From positions 138,657 to 202,656 of the forward strand of contig BLSF01000026.1 in the NCBI GenBank assembly GCA_012862575.1: a stretch of DNA of 64,000 nt. The letters run 5' to 3'. The stretch comes from Parietichytrium sp. I65-24A (taxonomy: Eukaryota; Sar; Bigyra; Thraustochytrida; Thraustochytriidae). The position numbers were made by a program, and so were the translations under genes. The stretch's first letter is position 1. Each line of letters opens with the position of its first letter. Of the stretch, positions 10,271 through 21,200 are shown one piece after another. The notes under the pieces were generated by a model, which made no database searches, was not told the origin of the DNA, and saw nothing but the letters and a program-made list of their open reading frames with translations.

Positions 10271-11097
10271 AGATAGTGAGTCGGGTAGGAGCTTATAAGG
10301 GTCTTGAGGTCGGGTGTGCGAGACTCGCATTTCGAGGCAGGAGTTTCCGGGTTCGGGGAACAGCAATATTGTTCATTTGTTCGCTGGGGTTATTAGTTGG
10401 GTTCCCTCTGCGGATCGGAACCCGACTAAACCGCCTCAGCAGGAAAATTCGGGTTCCATGCTATCGATGATGTGGGAAAGGTATTGTAGAGCAATGATTC
10501 ATTGACTCGGTACAGGGAAAATGAGTGAGTTTCCCGAGTGAAGGCTTGAAGATGTGAAAGGTCTAAACATCCATCTGCCTGTAAAAAATAATTCTGGCAC
10601 TTTTACTAGGCTTAAGGTTATGTGAATTGTAGTATTCTCCAGCGTGAAAACGTATGTCATCTAACTTGCAAATTCTAAATTCTNAGATAGTGAGTCGGGT
10701 AGGAGCTTATAAGGGTCTTGAGGTCGGGTGTGCGAGACTCGCATTTCGAGGCAGGAGTTTCCGGGTTCGGGGAACAGCAATATTGTTCATTTGTTCGTTG
10801 GGGCTATTAGTTGGGTTCCCTCTGCGGATCGGAACCCGACTAAACCGCCTCAGCAGGAAAATTCGGGTTCCATGCTATCGATGATGTGGGAAAGGTATTG
10901 TAGAGCAATGATTCATTGACTCGGTACAGGGAAAATGAGTGAGTTTCCCGAGTGAAGGCTTGAAGATGTGAAAGGTCTAAACATCCATCTGCCTGTAAAA
11001 AATAATTCTGGCACTTTTACTAGGCTTAAGGTTATGTGAATTGTAGTATTCTCCAGCGTGAAAACGTATGTCATCTAACTTGCAAATTCTAAATTCT
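10271..11097. repeat. Two 413-bp direct copies flanking a single N (probable assembly joint)
   Basis: Copy 1 spans 10271-10683 and copy 2 spans 10685-11097, with the only ambiguous base of the window (N, 10684) between them. I saw two substitutions between the copies, near 10386 and 10393 versus 10800 and 10807 (GCTGGGGTT versus GTTGGGGCT). The copies abut the N exactly. This pattern is expected when two contig ends that overlap are joined as though a gap existed, and the two differences would then be allelic or sequencing differences. A true tandem duplication is possible. The short open frames inside both copies are duplicates and not credible genes. Confidence 0.85.
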
Positions 11098-11204
11098 TCT
11101 GAATTCTGATTTTTTTGCTATGTGGTTTTTCTGCCTGCGCTTGTGCACCTCCTGGTTTGCATATCTTGAGTGGCCGTATGTGTTTACTGCGAATGACCTT
11201 TCAG

Positions 11205-11906
11205 CTAGACAGAGCGTGCTTGATTCCCGAGGCCGGCTGGGACGTCGCCGGTGGACTCGACGCTCAGATCTGCCCTGGAGAAAGGGCATTTACTAAGCCT
11301 GCTTTTTGCGCTCTTGTACTCACCATCGGCGGCTCTGGAGCCGAGGGCCCTGATGAGTCCGAATTCGGGCATGTCTCTGTGGATCCCTTCCACGCAAGCG
11401 ATCTCAAAAGTCTCGTGCCAGACACCAACGGCGCCTTTCGAGTTTGCCATCATGCTCATGAATCTGCGAAAGTGCGCGGTGTGGGTCTTCGAGGTCGAAT
11501 ACATCATGATCTTGTCCACAGATTCCCAATACGTCACTTGCAAAGAAGGATAGCCAAACAGTAAGGCCAACATCCCGTAGGTCTCGCCTCCGTAATAGCC
11601 GAGCTCAGTATCGTTTTCATGGAGCTCGCGCAACATGTCGCTCATGGCCATCAAGGTTGGAATCCAGATATCTGGCCTATACAACTTGTTGACTTTCATG
11701 CCGATGAGAAACACGGCCATGTTTGTGTGGCCAGCTGCCGCTTGTCTGGCCTTCCTTACTTTCCATGACCGCGGCGAGCGGGTATGAGAAACCAAAAATG
11801 GCGAGATACGGCCATATATTTTCGTTGCCATGAAAGTAAGCGCGCCAAGCCCCGCGACCGCTCCGCTGCAAGCGATCAAGATTAGCTTGGTTTCTTCTGT
11901 CAGCAT
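11205..11906 (-). CDS. DUF4188 / af470-like monooxygenase-family protein, membrane anchored
   Basis: 233 residues from ATG 11906. An N-terminal hydrophobic segment (about 7-30) precedes the DUF4188 core: MAVFLIGMKVNKLYRP, LGYYGGETYG, a YWESVDKI segment, and GAVGVWHETFEI ending in MPEFGLIRALG. These blocks match bacterial and fungal DUF4188 proteins, a dimeric ferredoxin-like fold annotated as af470-like monooxygenase. Substrate is unknown. A donor-like GTGAGT occurs after SRAADG (11323) with possible acceptors near 11275 and 11270. Splicing to the first would end the protein in Gly-Gln-Ile; splicing to the second removes 54 nt in frame. The unspliced reading is given here, so the last 30 or so residues are uncertain. 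Confidence 0.85.
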   Translation of the reverse strand: MLTEETKLILIACSGAVAGLGALTFMATKIYGRISPFLVSHTRSPRSWKVRKARQAAAGHTNMAVFLIGMKVNKLYRPDIWIPTLMAMSDMLRELHENDTELGYYGGETYGMLALLFGYPSLQVTYWESVDKIMMYSTSKTHTAHFRRFMSMMANSKGAVGVWHETFEIACVEGIHRDMPEFGLIRALGSRAADGEYKSAKSRLSKCPFSRADLSVESTGDVPAGLGNQARSV

Positions 11907-14019
11907 TTTTTCGAGCTCTTCCTTGCAATTCGTTCGGCCTTTTGCCCTGTTCTGGATTTGCCAAGCAAAATAAATCTCGCCTCGTTGCCTTCACATTATG
12001 CTGGCTTTCCGCACTCCTCCAAATATCCAATGACAAGTAGTTGGAAGCCATGGAGTACGGAGCGATGCACAAGCGCTTGGACCGTCCGCGATTGGCTAAT
12101 CGATGCAAAAATAAATTGAATTTGACGCAAAGCAACGAGGCGGAGAATTGGATGATGAGGAAGCAAGGTCAATCTTGGTTGCTTGCCTCAAATATGTGTG
12201 TTCAATAGCATGTACTGCAGGATTCAGCAGAAGTAAAACTTTGCGCGATAGTTTCGGTGAAGGGAGCATTCGTGTGTGCATGGGCTTGACGAGCGTGGCG
12301 AAGAGAGAGTCAATTTGAAAAGAGCATCACTGTGCCCCTGACGCCTCCAGACGTCCACCATATATCGTAGCAAACTACTGTTCACTCTCGCGCGACTTTT
12401 ATAGTTCACGGCATCCAAGAAGCTATGGAAACTATACAATGTGCCGAAAATCCTGTCCACATCAATTTTGTGCATGCACCCAATTGGATTTTTAGAGCCT
12501 GAGTGGACGAAAACTCGGCCTCGCCGTAACAAAGCAACAAAGCGCCAATCCCACCTTCCATTCTGCTCGAACGCCGACAACTGAACAACTGCACGCTGGC
12601 AGGCAGTGCCAACTTGAATATTCTTGAACCGTGCTCGCGATTTACTTTACATTGAATTGGAACTTCGAACTTGGAATGAGTTGCTCTAACGGACAGCCAA
12701 TCACAGCAAGCCACTCGAGACTCCTACCCTCCCCATAAACACTCCTAAAAGTCCCTCCTTTCGTCCAACCCATCGTAAGCGTTCATAATGTAGTAGCTAT
12801 CTATCTAGCTAGAGTATTAAGATCTGGCTATGGATTCAGCTATGCGCTATTGAGGCCTATAGCTCAACATAGTCTAAATAGTAGCACCGGTACGGAGTCA
12901 CCCAGTTCTGGATCCGCTTAGCTGACCTTATCAAAGAGGTAGCTGTGGGTAGGCCTTGTCTTTAACGAAGGGTTAGGCGTACCCGTAGAACTAAGAGAGA
13001 TGTCAGTGATGTCAGTGTCGCCCCAAAGGGTGTGGTATTGTATTTGTTGTATTCACTGTCAATGATTGATTTGATTGACAGTGAATCGGATACAGAGGAC
13101 AGCAATGAGCGAGAGTTCCATTCATTCTGCGCATTCTTCAAGTCTTCAAATTCTTGTTTGACATTCTTCGCGCTGCCCACGTCTCGCACGTCACGAAGCC
13201 TCTCCGTCGGCGCGCGTTCACTGTGTTCACGCCCGCGTCAATTGCTCCACAGACTCCACAGACTCCGCAGCCACGAACCTTTTAAATTTTAATTTCAAAT
13301 TTTAAACTCCAAAATTTTGACTTCACTGTTTGTTTTTAAAGTCAGTCGCCTGTCGAACCTGTCGAGAGCTCATCACTACCTCTCTCTACCAGCTATCTAT
13401 CCATCCCTACGACATCCCATCCCTACCATTACTCAAGCGAAATGCTAGTAGCTAGCAAACTGAAGAGACTTTCAGAGCTGGCTAGCAGCTGGCTATCTAT
13501 CCTGTTAGTAGTCCCATGCCAGAGACGCAAGAAACGCCAGAGATTCAGGAAGCGCGAAGGAAGTGCTAGTTGTCGGTTGGTATATACAATAAGAGTGCGG
13601 TACCTTCCGTTCATGACTTCGGGGACTACAAAAATGGGGACGCTTTGAGAGTGTTGTCAGTTTCAATCATTTCACTCATTTCATTGATTGAACAATGTAC
13701 ATTCACTCATTTCAATGTACATTGTACGTTCACTCATTTCATTCATTCACTCACTCACAGTCAGTACACTCACTCAGTTCACAGTGAATGAATGTTCATT
13801 GATTGATTGACTGTGTTGACTGTGAATGTACACTGCAAGAATGAATTAAAGTTTGGAGCTGTGAAGCTGTGGGGCTGTGAAACTGTGGGGCTTTGAAACT
13901 GTGGGGAATTGGGGTACTCGCAGTCCACGCATGTACAAGCGAGGAAGGAAGGAAGGAAGGATTGGGAGGGTTGTTTGGGGGTATTGGAAAGAAGAGTTTG
14001 GAGAGTTTGGAGAGGAGAC
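11907..14019. other. Intergenic region rich in short inverted repeats
   Basis: About 2.1 kb upstream of both the DUF4188 gene and the ceramidase gene, which are divergent. It contains a perfect 13-bp inverted repeat (13051-13063 and 13074-13086, spacer 10), a palindromic CAATGTACATTG at 13713-13724, and a run of CACTCATTTCA-like repeats (about 13665-13790). No credible coding sequence was recognised. Confidence 0.5.
13051..13086. repeat. Perfect 13-bp inverted repeat
   Basis: Arms ATTCACTGTCAAT and ATTGACAGTGAAT are exact reverse complements with a 10-bp spacer, so a hairpin or dimeric binding site is possible. The arm contains the ACTGTCA/TGACAGT word that recurs between genes across the window. 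Confidence 0.75.
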
Positions 14020-15005
14020 ATGGGCAGCGCAGAGGTGAAGCGGGAGCTGAGGAAGGTGCGAATTGCGGCGGTGGTGGTGATTGAGCTGTGCTTTGTGGTG
14101 CTGTACATGTCAGCGCAGCGGATACCGGAATGGTCCGCGTATGAGTCGAGCCCGATTGACTGGTGTGGTAAGTTGAGTTCGGAAGGGTGGGTGATGGGCT
14201 GGCACCGTGTTGAGCGTTGAAGCTGACGTTGGCGTGGATCGCATGGACTCCATCGGTTATGTGGATGACCTTTGTTGCAGAGAGCAACTATGAGGTGCAT
14301 GGGTCGATCGCGGAGTTTTGGAACACCATGTCGTCAGTACCTATTGCTCTAGTCGCTCCGGCAGTGGCGCTGTCGGGCATCATCCCGGCGCGCATACAGT
14401 CTGAGAAGCACAAGGTTCGCTTAATCTTTGCTCTTGTGGTTCTGATTGGGGCCGGCTCGACCTATTTTCATGCGACATTGTCTATCTTTGGCCAGATTCT
14501 GGACGAAATGTCCATCATTTGGCTGGTCCTCTACGCGGCGCTTTTCGTGATGCCGCGTGGAGAACATGAGCTTCTGGTTGCCTCAGCCTTTAGCAAATCC
14601 GTCTTTGTTGCATTTGTCATGTTTACAACTTTATTGGGTCTTCTGGCGCCGCTCCTCTCGCATGTATTTGTGCTGAGTAGCTGCCCATTTGGTCTCTATG
14701 TCTTGACGAACGCTTATCACAGAAGCAAGAATCTGGTGGCTAAGGCCAAGTACCGCGTGGCGATGTACTTTTTTGTGGCAGCGTGGGCGTGCTGGTTGAC
14801 CGACAAATTCTTGTGTAACCAAATGAGTTGGATCGGTAAAGTGACAGGTGTGCGTCCTCAGCTCCATGCCGTCTGGCACTGCCTTGTGTCTGTGGTAGCT
14901 TTCATCATGATTGATGTGTGCAGCCATTTCAGAGAGGAGATTAGATTTGGCGCTCAGCGTGGCAAGCCAGATTTTGAAATTATCGAGCGTATCGAAATCG
15001 TGTGA
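14020..15005 (+). CDS. Alkaline ceramidase (ACER family), integral membrane
   Basis: Exons 14020-14167 and 14281-15005, joined across a 113-nt GTAAGT...TTGCAG intron, encode 290 residues. The join creates IDWCESNYEVHGSIAEFWNT, the diagnostic ceramidase N-terminal block, which neither frame shows alone. Later blocks GAGSTYFHATLSIFGQILDE and LHAVWHCLVS supply the three zinc-binding histidines (STYFH and HAVWH). About seven hydrophobic helices are visible, the first at about residues 13-32. The family hydrolyses ceramide to sphingosine in ER/Golgi membranes. ATG 14020 lies just before the first helix and gives a length near the usual 260-290; a longer in-frame start at 13909 adds only a Gly/Arg-rich leader. 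Confidence 0.92.
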
Positions 15006-15201
15006 TTGCGACAAAGCAAAGTACAACTATTCTTTTCTGTTTTGCGACGGCAGGAATAAAATGTGTATAACATAGGTTTAATGTCGAGAGAAATCATTTT
15101 ATCTGCGCACTGAAATTCAATCGCGAGCGCCCTCGCTCACCATTACGATGAACAACTCCATCACCTGGTCCCAAGAGGAGGCTGCTGAAGCTAGCCGTTG
15201 C

Positions 15202-18200
15202 TCAAAAAAGCGTGGCGAAATGCTCCGCAGTTTCACTGATTAAGTCTTCCAGGATCATGTCGGAGATCTGGAATATGACGTCCCACTCCTCTCTGTCATA
15301 CCGAGTCCACTGGGGTTCAAGCTCATGCATATCAATGCTTATGACGTTGTCCAGCCTCTCGTATGCGTCTGAAGACCACTCCTTTCCGGCAACCTGACTG
15401 ATATCCCCATTCAGTACGGGCCCGACAGCTGGGCCACTTTCCAGACGGTCCCACTTTAAGACTCTGTCCATCACGTGTTTCTTCACTTCATCCAACTCAG
15501 GCAACGGCAACCTATACCGCATGGCCTGTCTATATGGAACGGCCACCCATGGCCGATGGTGCACTTCGTCTTTTTGCTTTGCGCCGAGCAAGAACTCTCG
15601 CAGAGCTATGTTGACCAAGTCAAAGACCATCTTGTTGTGAATCTGTTGGAATTCTGGATTTCCAGCTTCGCTTTCAAGTTCAAGATAAATATCCACATCT
15701 AATACATCACCAAATTCATCGTCATCATCTTCCTCAATCAGCCGCACGTTCTCTTTCCATTGCCTGAGCAAATCAACGCCCCCGCGTTCAGATACATGCT
15801 CGAAGATGCGGTCTACATACTCTGTAACATTGTCGGTCCAATCGAAGAAGCCGAGCTCAAACTCTTCACTACTATCAGGGTGCTCCATGGCACTACGAAT
15901 GGCCAAAAGCTCTTTTTCAGGCTCTAAAGCCTCAAGTTGGTCCTGATCTGGCTTTAGAAGCTCCACTTCGCGTTCGGCCTCAAGCGCGAACTCTGGAGGA
16001 AGCCTGACGGCTTCTTCAAGCTCCACCGCAAGCTCTTCATTCTCAGTTTGCTTGGCTTTCGAGTCCTTCTTAAAGCACTGCTGAAGAAGCTCGGGAAGTA
16101 GCATGTCAGTGATCTCATCCGCAAGCTGATGCTTATCGCGTCTAGTGGTTGGCCGCTCGGTTGACTGCACGTTGCTCTGCGCCTCCTCATCAGAGGGCGC
16201 AACCAAGTCCAGATTCCCTTCAAGATCCTCCTCGTGTGACACAATATGCGAGGAAGAGGCCTCGCGCCCTTCCATGGAACCATCGGTTTTGTCGGCTTCT
16301 TTCTGCTGTTCCGTCTGATCCTTGCTGTCGGAGGGGACACGCGCTGCCTCAGCTTCAGCTTGCTCGTCAGATTCGTCTAAACTTGCCTCATGAGGCGACT
16401 TCACAACGGGGGACGGACTTTTGAAATACTCCCCGCTGTCGCTTGCAAAACTGTCCGAGGCTAGAGCAGCTACAATACCGGTTACTTCGGCGTCTGCTTC
16501 CTCCACAATCAGTCTGGCGTCTCGCTCAATCTCTTGGTCCGCTTGTTGACGGGCAAGTTCTCTGAGCTGCTCTAAACTTTGTTGGACTTTCCCTTCGTCC
16601 AAGACCGGCGACATAGTTCTGGGGCCAAGGGCGAAGCCCGACTCCTCTAGGATGCCGCCGTCGTCTTCCGCACTTTCGTGCCATTGATCATCAAGCTGAA
16701 CTGCATCTTGCGAGCGCGGCTCCAGCAACATTCCTGATTGGTCCTCAGTGGACAGCCCTTCTTCGACGAACGAATTCTCATAAACCTCCTCATCGTCACC
16801 GTCATCACTCCCAATATTTCCAGCACCCTGCTGCAGATCTCCCTCGCCCTTCTTGGTGTCGGGCGCAACAGCCTGTCGCGGAAGCTTGTCTACTGTTTGC
16901 AGCTTATTAAGGTCCAGTGCAAAGTCTTCGCCCCTGCTCGCGATCGAAGGCTGCTCCAGACTTCTCTCCAAGAGTTCAATCTCTTGATCGACCTGCTCAA
17001 TTTCGTCCATGAGAGCCATTTCCTCTTTACGCTTTTCTTTCCGCGTCTTGCGAGCGCCATGCTTTTTGCGCAATTGGACCAGTTTGGCCTTTTTGCTGTC
17101 CAAAGCGTCCTTAAGCATGTCTATCCTCGCCACGACACTTGCCTGTGCACTAAGAGGCTCCTCTTCGGGATCTCGGGGAGAGTGGGTTGGTGTCGACTCA
17201 ACTGCTTGCTCATCTTCTTCGAATTGAGCGGTGTATTCAGTGATTCGGTCTAATGAACCCGACGTCAGATTTCCGAGTCTTGGTGAGAGCGTGTTGGACA
17301 ACTGCGACCGTAGCCTGGGAGAACGAGTGGACGACGACCTTGGGGACTCGTCCTCCCCTTCGAAAGAATCGTTATAAGTGGTGGAATCTTCGCGCGCCGA
17401 GTCCGCATCTCTTTGGGAAGCCTTCGTTCGTGGGGATTCAACAAATGAAGCAGAGTAATTCTCAGACTCGTCCTGAGAAGACTCAATTTCGTCCGCGCTA
17501 CCATCGCGATCCGAGCCACGAGACCGATCCAGCCCATCCGCGTCAGCGGGACCCATCTCTTCCTCGGAACCTAAAGTACGAGGGCTCAAAGACGTGGAGA
17601 TACGACTTGCTTCGCGAAGGGACTCTTGGATTTGGGCATCTTCCGAAATGCTGTATTGCGCGTCATCTTCCTCCTCTGGAATACTTTCTCCAAGGCTTTC
17701 CTTGGCCAAAAGACCTATAGAATCCTCCCTGATACTGTCCTCCTCCGTATATTCGTCTTCCTTGTCACTCCCTTCTTCGTGGTCATCGAAGACGACCTCT
17801 TCTCTTACACTTTCTTCATTTTCAATGCTCTTCGGAGATGAGGCGCTGCCTGCATTCTCTGAACCTTGCTCTGCTTCTGAAATATCGTCCACTACGGACT
17901 CTTCGCGGCTGTTTTCATGGTCTTCAAAACCTGTGCTGTCATCTTTGGAAGATGGGAGAGCTCTACTGCTACCTTCGTTGACCTGGCTAAAGCTCGCCGA
18001 TTCATAATCGTTGTCATAGATCTCCTCCTCCGCGTCATCGTCAATAAGCATTTCCTTCGGAGATCTCACAACAACTGCGCTGGTCGCTATTTGTGCACTC
18101 TTGGACAAGCTAGGCTTTTTGCCCTTAGGTTCAGCGTCAAGTTCATTGTGAAAAAGTGCCTTAAAACTTGGTGACGGCGGCGAAGCGGGGGAAACTCCTG

Positions 18201-21200
18201 TCCCGGCAAAAAAGCCTCCAACGAGGTTGTGCATCTCTCCAGTCTCCAAACCAATTTTAGACAATAGATCACCTCCAATGGCGTCATCTCCGAGCATCGT
18301 TAGGGTTTGTCGACGCTTCAACTCCTCGGTCTCTGCAAGTGTTCGCTGGAACATGTCTTTCTGGTGCCTGGCTTTGAGCTCCTCTTTGTAAAACTTCTCG
18401 TTCAGAGCTGCGCGCTCGCTGTCGATGGAGGCCTTGTTCATTTTAAAGACGGTCTCAATGCGCTTTCGTTCCATCTCCAGATGAGTCTCAATGTCTCGTT
18501 GGGATGGCATTTTTGTGTCCTGCCCACGAGGTGAAACCTGGCCAGCAGCACCTTTTGCGCGTTTTTCTTTCAGCCATTGAATCATGAGCTTCTTTTGATG
18601 GATCAGCCATTTTAGCTGGTGCCTTGTCTTTTCTCGAAGCGCTTCTTCCCGCATCAAGAGGAGTTCATGCTCGTGGTTTCGGCGAAGCGTAAGGTCTTGC
18701 TCGTAATTCTGTAGGAGACTTTTCGAAAAATTCCGGAACGATGAGCCTCGGTGAGCGTCGTCAACATCGATACCTTTCTCAGACGTCGGAGTGTCGATAA
18801 CGGATTTGTCAGGGATGACTTCGCGCCTGACAGCTTGCCATTCACGGTCAGCTTGCTTGGTGTGGACGTTTAGGAACTCACTATTCCTCAACCTGATCGA
18901 TGCATCTGTCAAACTTTCCGCACCGCCCTCTTCGAAGCTTGAGTACACTTCTTCTTCCTCTTCTTCTTCTTCATCCTCGCTTTCTTGGCCTACCTCTTCA
19001 GCAACTTCTTCTTCGACACCCTCTTCGTCGTCGTCGTTGTTACTCTCTTCTTCGCTGGGGACATCAGCAACGCTTTTATCGCTGTGATCCTCAACTTGCG
19101 CGATTGAACCTCCTGATCGTCTCGATATTGTAGCGCTCTCCTCGAGCGCACTTGCGTTGCTTATTTCGGACGCAGCGCTCGGTCCCTCCTCATAGTGCGA
19201 GGACTCCTCGACGATTGATTGGGCCCCAGGCGACTTGCCCGGGACGGTGTACACATCTTCCTCGTCGGAACTCTCGACCGAAGCTGTGATGCTTTTGTGG
19301 CGCGCAGAGTCTTGACGAAACCCTCTGCTTTGTGCGCTAGCTTCAGACTCCACTTCATCCTGCTCAAAGTGCTCATCTGTGTAGACAGACGCTTCTAGCA
19401 CGGAGCTTCGAGGTGAGCTCTTTTGAATTCGACGAAACGTCTCTGAATCATATTTCGAATCCTTCAACGGCGAAGTGGCTGTTCCCATGTCCCTGTTGCG
19501 AGAGAAGAACTCCGAAGGTAGCGGAGATGTCGCTCGATTTGCGAGGTCATCTTTTCTATTCAAGGTTGCTGTCCCAACGCTGTTCCGAAGTGGGCTCATT
19601 GGCGCATCAGTCCCAGTTTCGCGGAGATTCAGGTCCAAAGTTTGCACTTGACTTTCGCGAAGTTTTGCCTTTTCCAACTCCTCTCGAAGGCGGTCGGCCC
19701 TTGCGTTAGCCTCCTCCATTTGATGTTGCGCAGATGCGTTCACTTCGGCTCTGATCCTCTCCGATTGACTCTGTATGTACTCGCGACTGGTCTGCTCAAT
19801 CGTTGCAATTTGGGCGATTCGCGCGGCAGCTTGTCGCTCTTCGTCCCACTTTTGCATCAGCGTAGCCGTCTCGTGCTGTGCCATGGCAAGCGCCTTTGTA
19901 TGCTCTAGCTCGTTCAGGCGCAGGTGCGTTTGCTCGAGAGTTTCGAGCAAATTGACGTGTGCCAGGAGCTTGCGACGCAATGATCCTGGCGACAACGTTC
20001 TCTGTCGAGACGGCAAGCTCTCAGACCTGTGCTCGCTGGCGGCGTCCTGGCCACCTTCAGCCTCCTCAACCTCATCATCAGCATCCTCTTGCGCTGAAAT
20101 GTTCAAATTTGGCATAGTGTCCAGCACCGGGCGTCTATCTTCACGAGGAAGCTTCAAAAGACTATCCCATTTCGCACCTTTCTCTTCTTCTTGCTCTTGC
20201 CCGTCGTCCTCTTCTTCGACTTGTGCTTCCGAGTTAGCGGAACTCGGACTTGCTTCCGACTCCTCCTCAGAGTAGCCTTCGTCATCGTCATCTTCAATGA
20301 CATCACCTGCAACTTCTTCGGAAGTGTCGGGTCTCGAGGAAGCGCCCTCGATCCTCACTTGCTCAAGATGCCGTGTCGCCGCGAGCGGCGAGGAAACTGG
20401 GCGGGCCTGCTTCGAGACATCTTCTTGTACGTTGCTTCTCGCAGAGCCGAATTCACTCTCTTCGAGATTCCCATTTGCAAGAACACTCCGGTCGGCCTTC
20501 TCTCCAGGACCAACCTTTTTTAAGGAGAACATATCCGCTCCACCTGAGGCAGTCGACTTGTTTTCATCACTGGCTCTATCCTCATCAAAAGAGTGCTGTG
20601 CCATAATTTCAAGAATGCTGTACGGTGACTTTGACTGCAGATAACGAGAAAGCTCACTACTTGTGCTTCTTGCAGCGTGGAATGGGACATGAAAGCCTCC
20701 TTCGCGACCGACAGCTTGTTTTGCCAGCGCAGCGTCACCTGCCGTATGAACGTGGCTCTTCATGTTGCTCTTGGCATTCGCGAGAAGTGGATCCCGAGAA
20801 ATAGCCTGGTTGAAGAGGTCAGCAGCAATTTTCTCAGCATCTTGTCGAAGAATTTCGAGAGCTTCTTCCATGCTCGGAGCGGGCAGCTTCGGCTCTACAA
20901 GTACCTTGACAGAATCGAAGCCACGCGGATCTACGCTATGATCTACGCTCTGCTCGAAATCAGAGGCAGAATAGTCCTCTTCATCTGTATCGGTTGGTGG
21001 AGTGACGAAGCCGGGGTCGACAATAGGTTGCCGTGAGAGGTAGTTGACTCCGATTGATGCGACGTCAATGTCTGTTGACGCGGTGCCTCTCGCAGAATTT
21101 GCATTGATGCGATTAACCTGTTCAAGCCTAGCCTGAATCGCCGATGCCTCCAAAGTAAGCCTGTCAGCAACAATGCGGTCCAGATCCGTTTGAGGTGATG

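Noticed and set aside
10276-10919. Paired short frames in the two 413-bp copies
   Set aside because: They are duplicates created by the repeat and match no known protein.
12224-12580. 118-codon minus-strand frame
   Set aside because: It starts with TTG, resembles no family and overlaps another frame with equal claim.
18791-20275. Ser-rich plus-strand frames
   Set aside because: They mirror the Glu/Asp/Ser-rich CEP350-like coding strand (GAA/GAG read as TTC/CTC).
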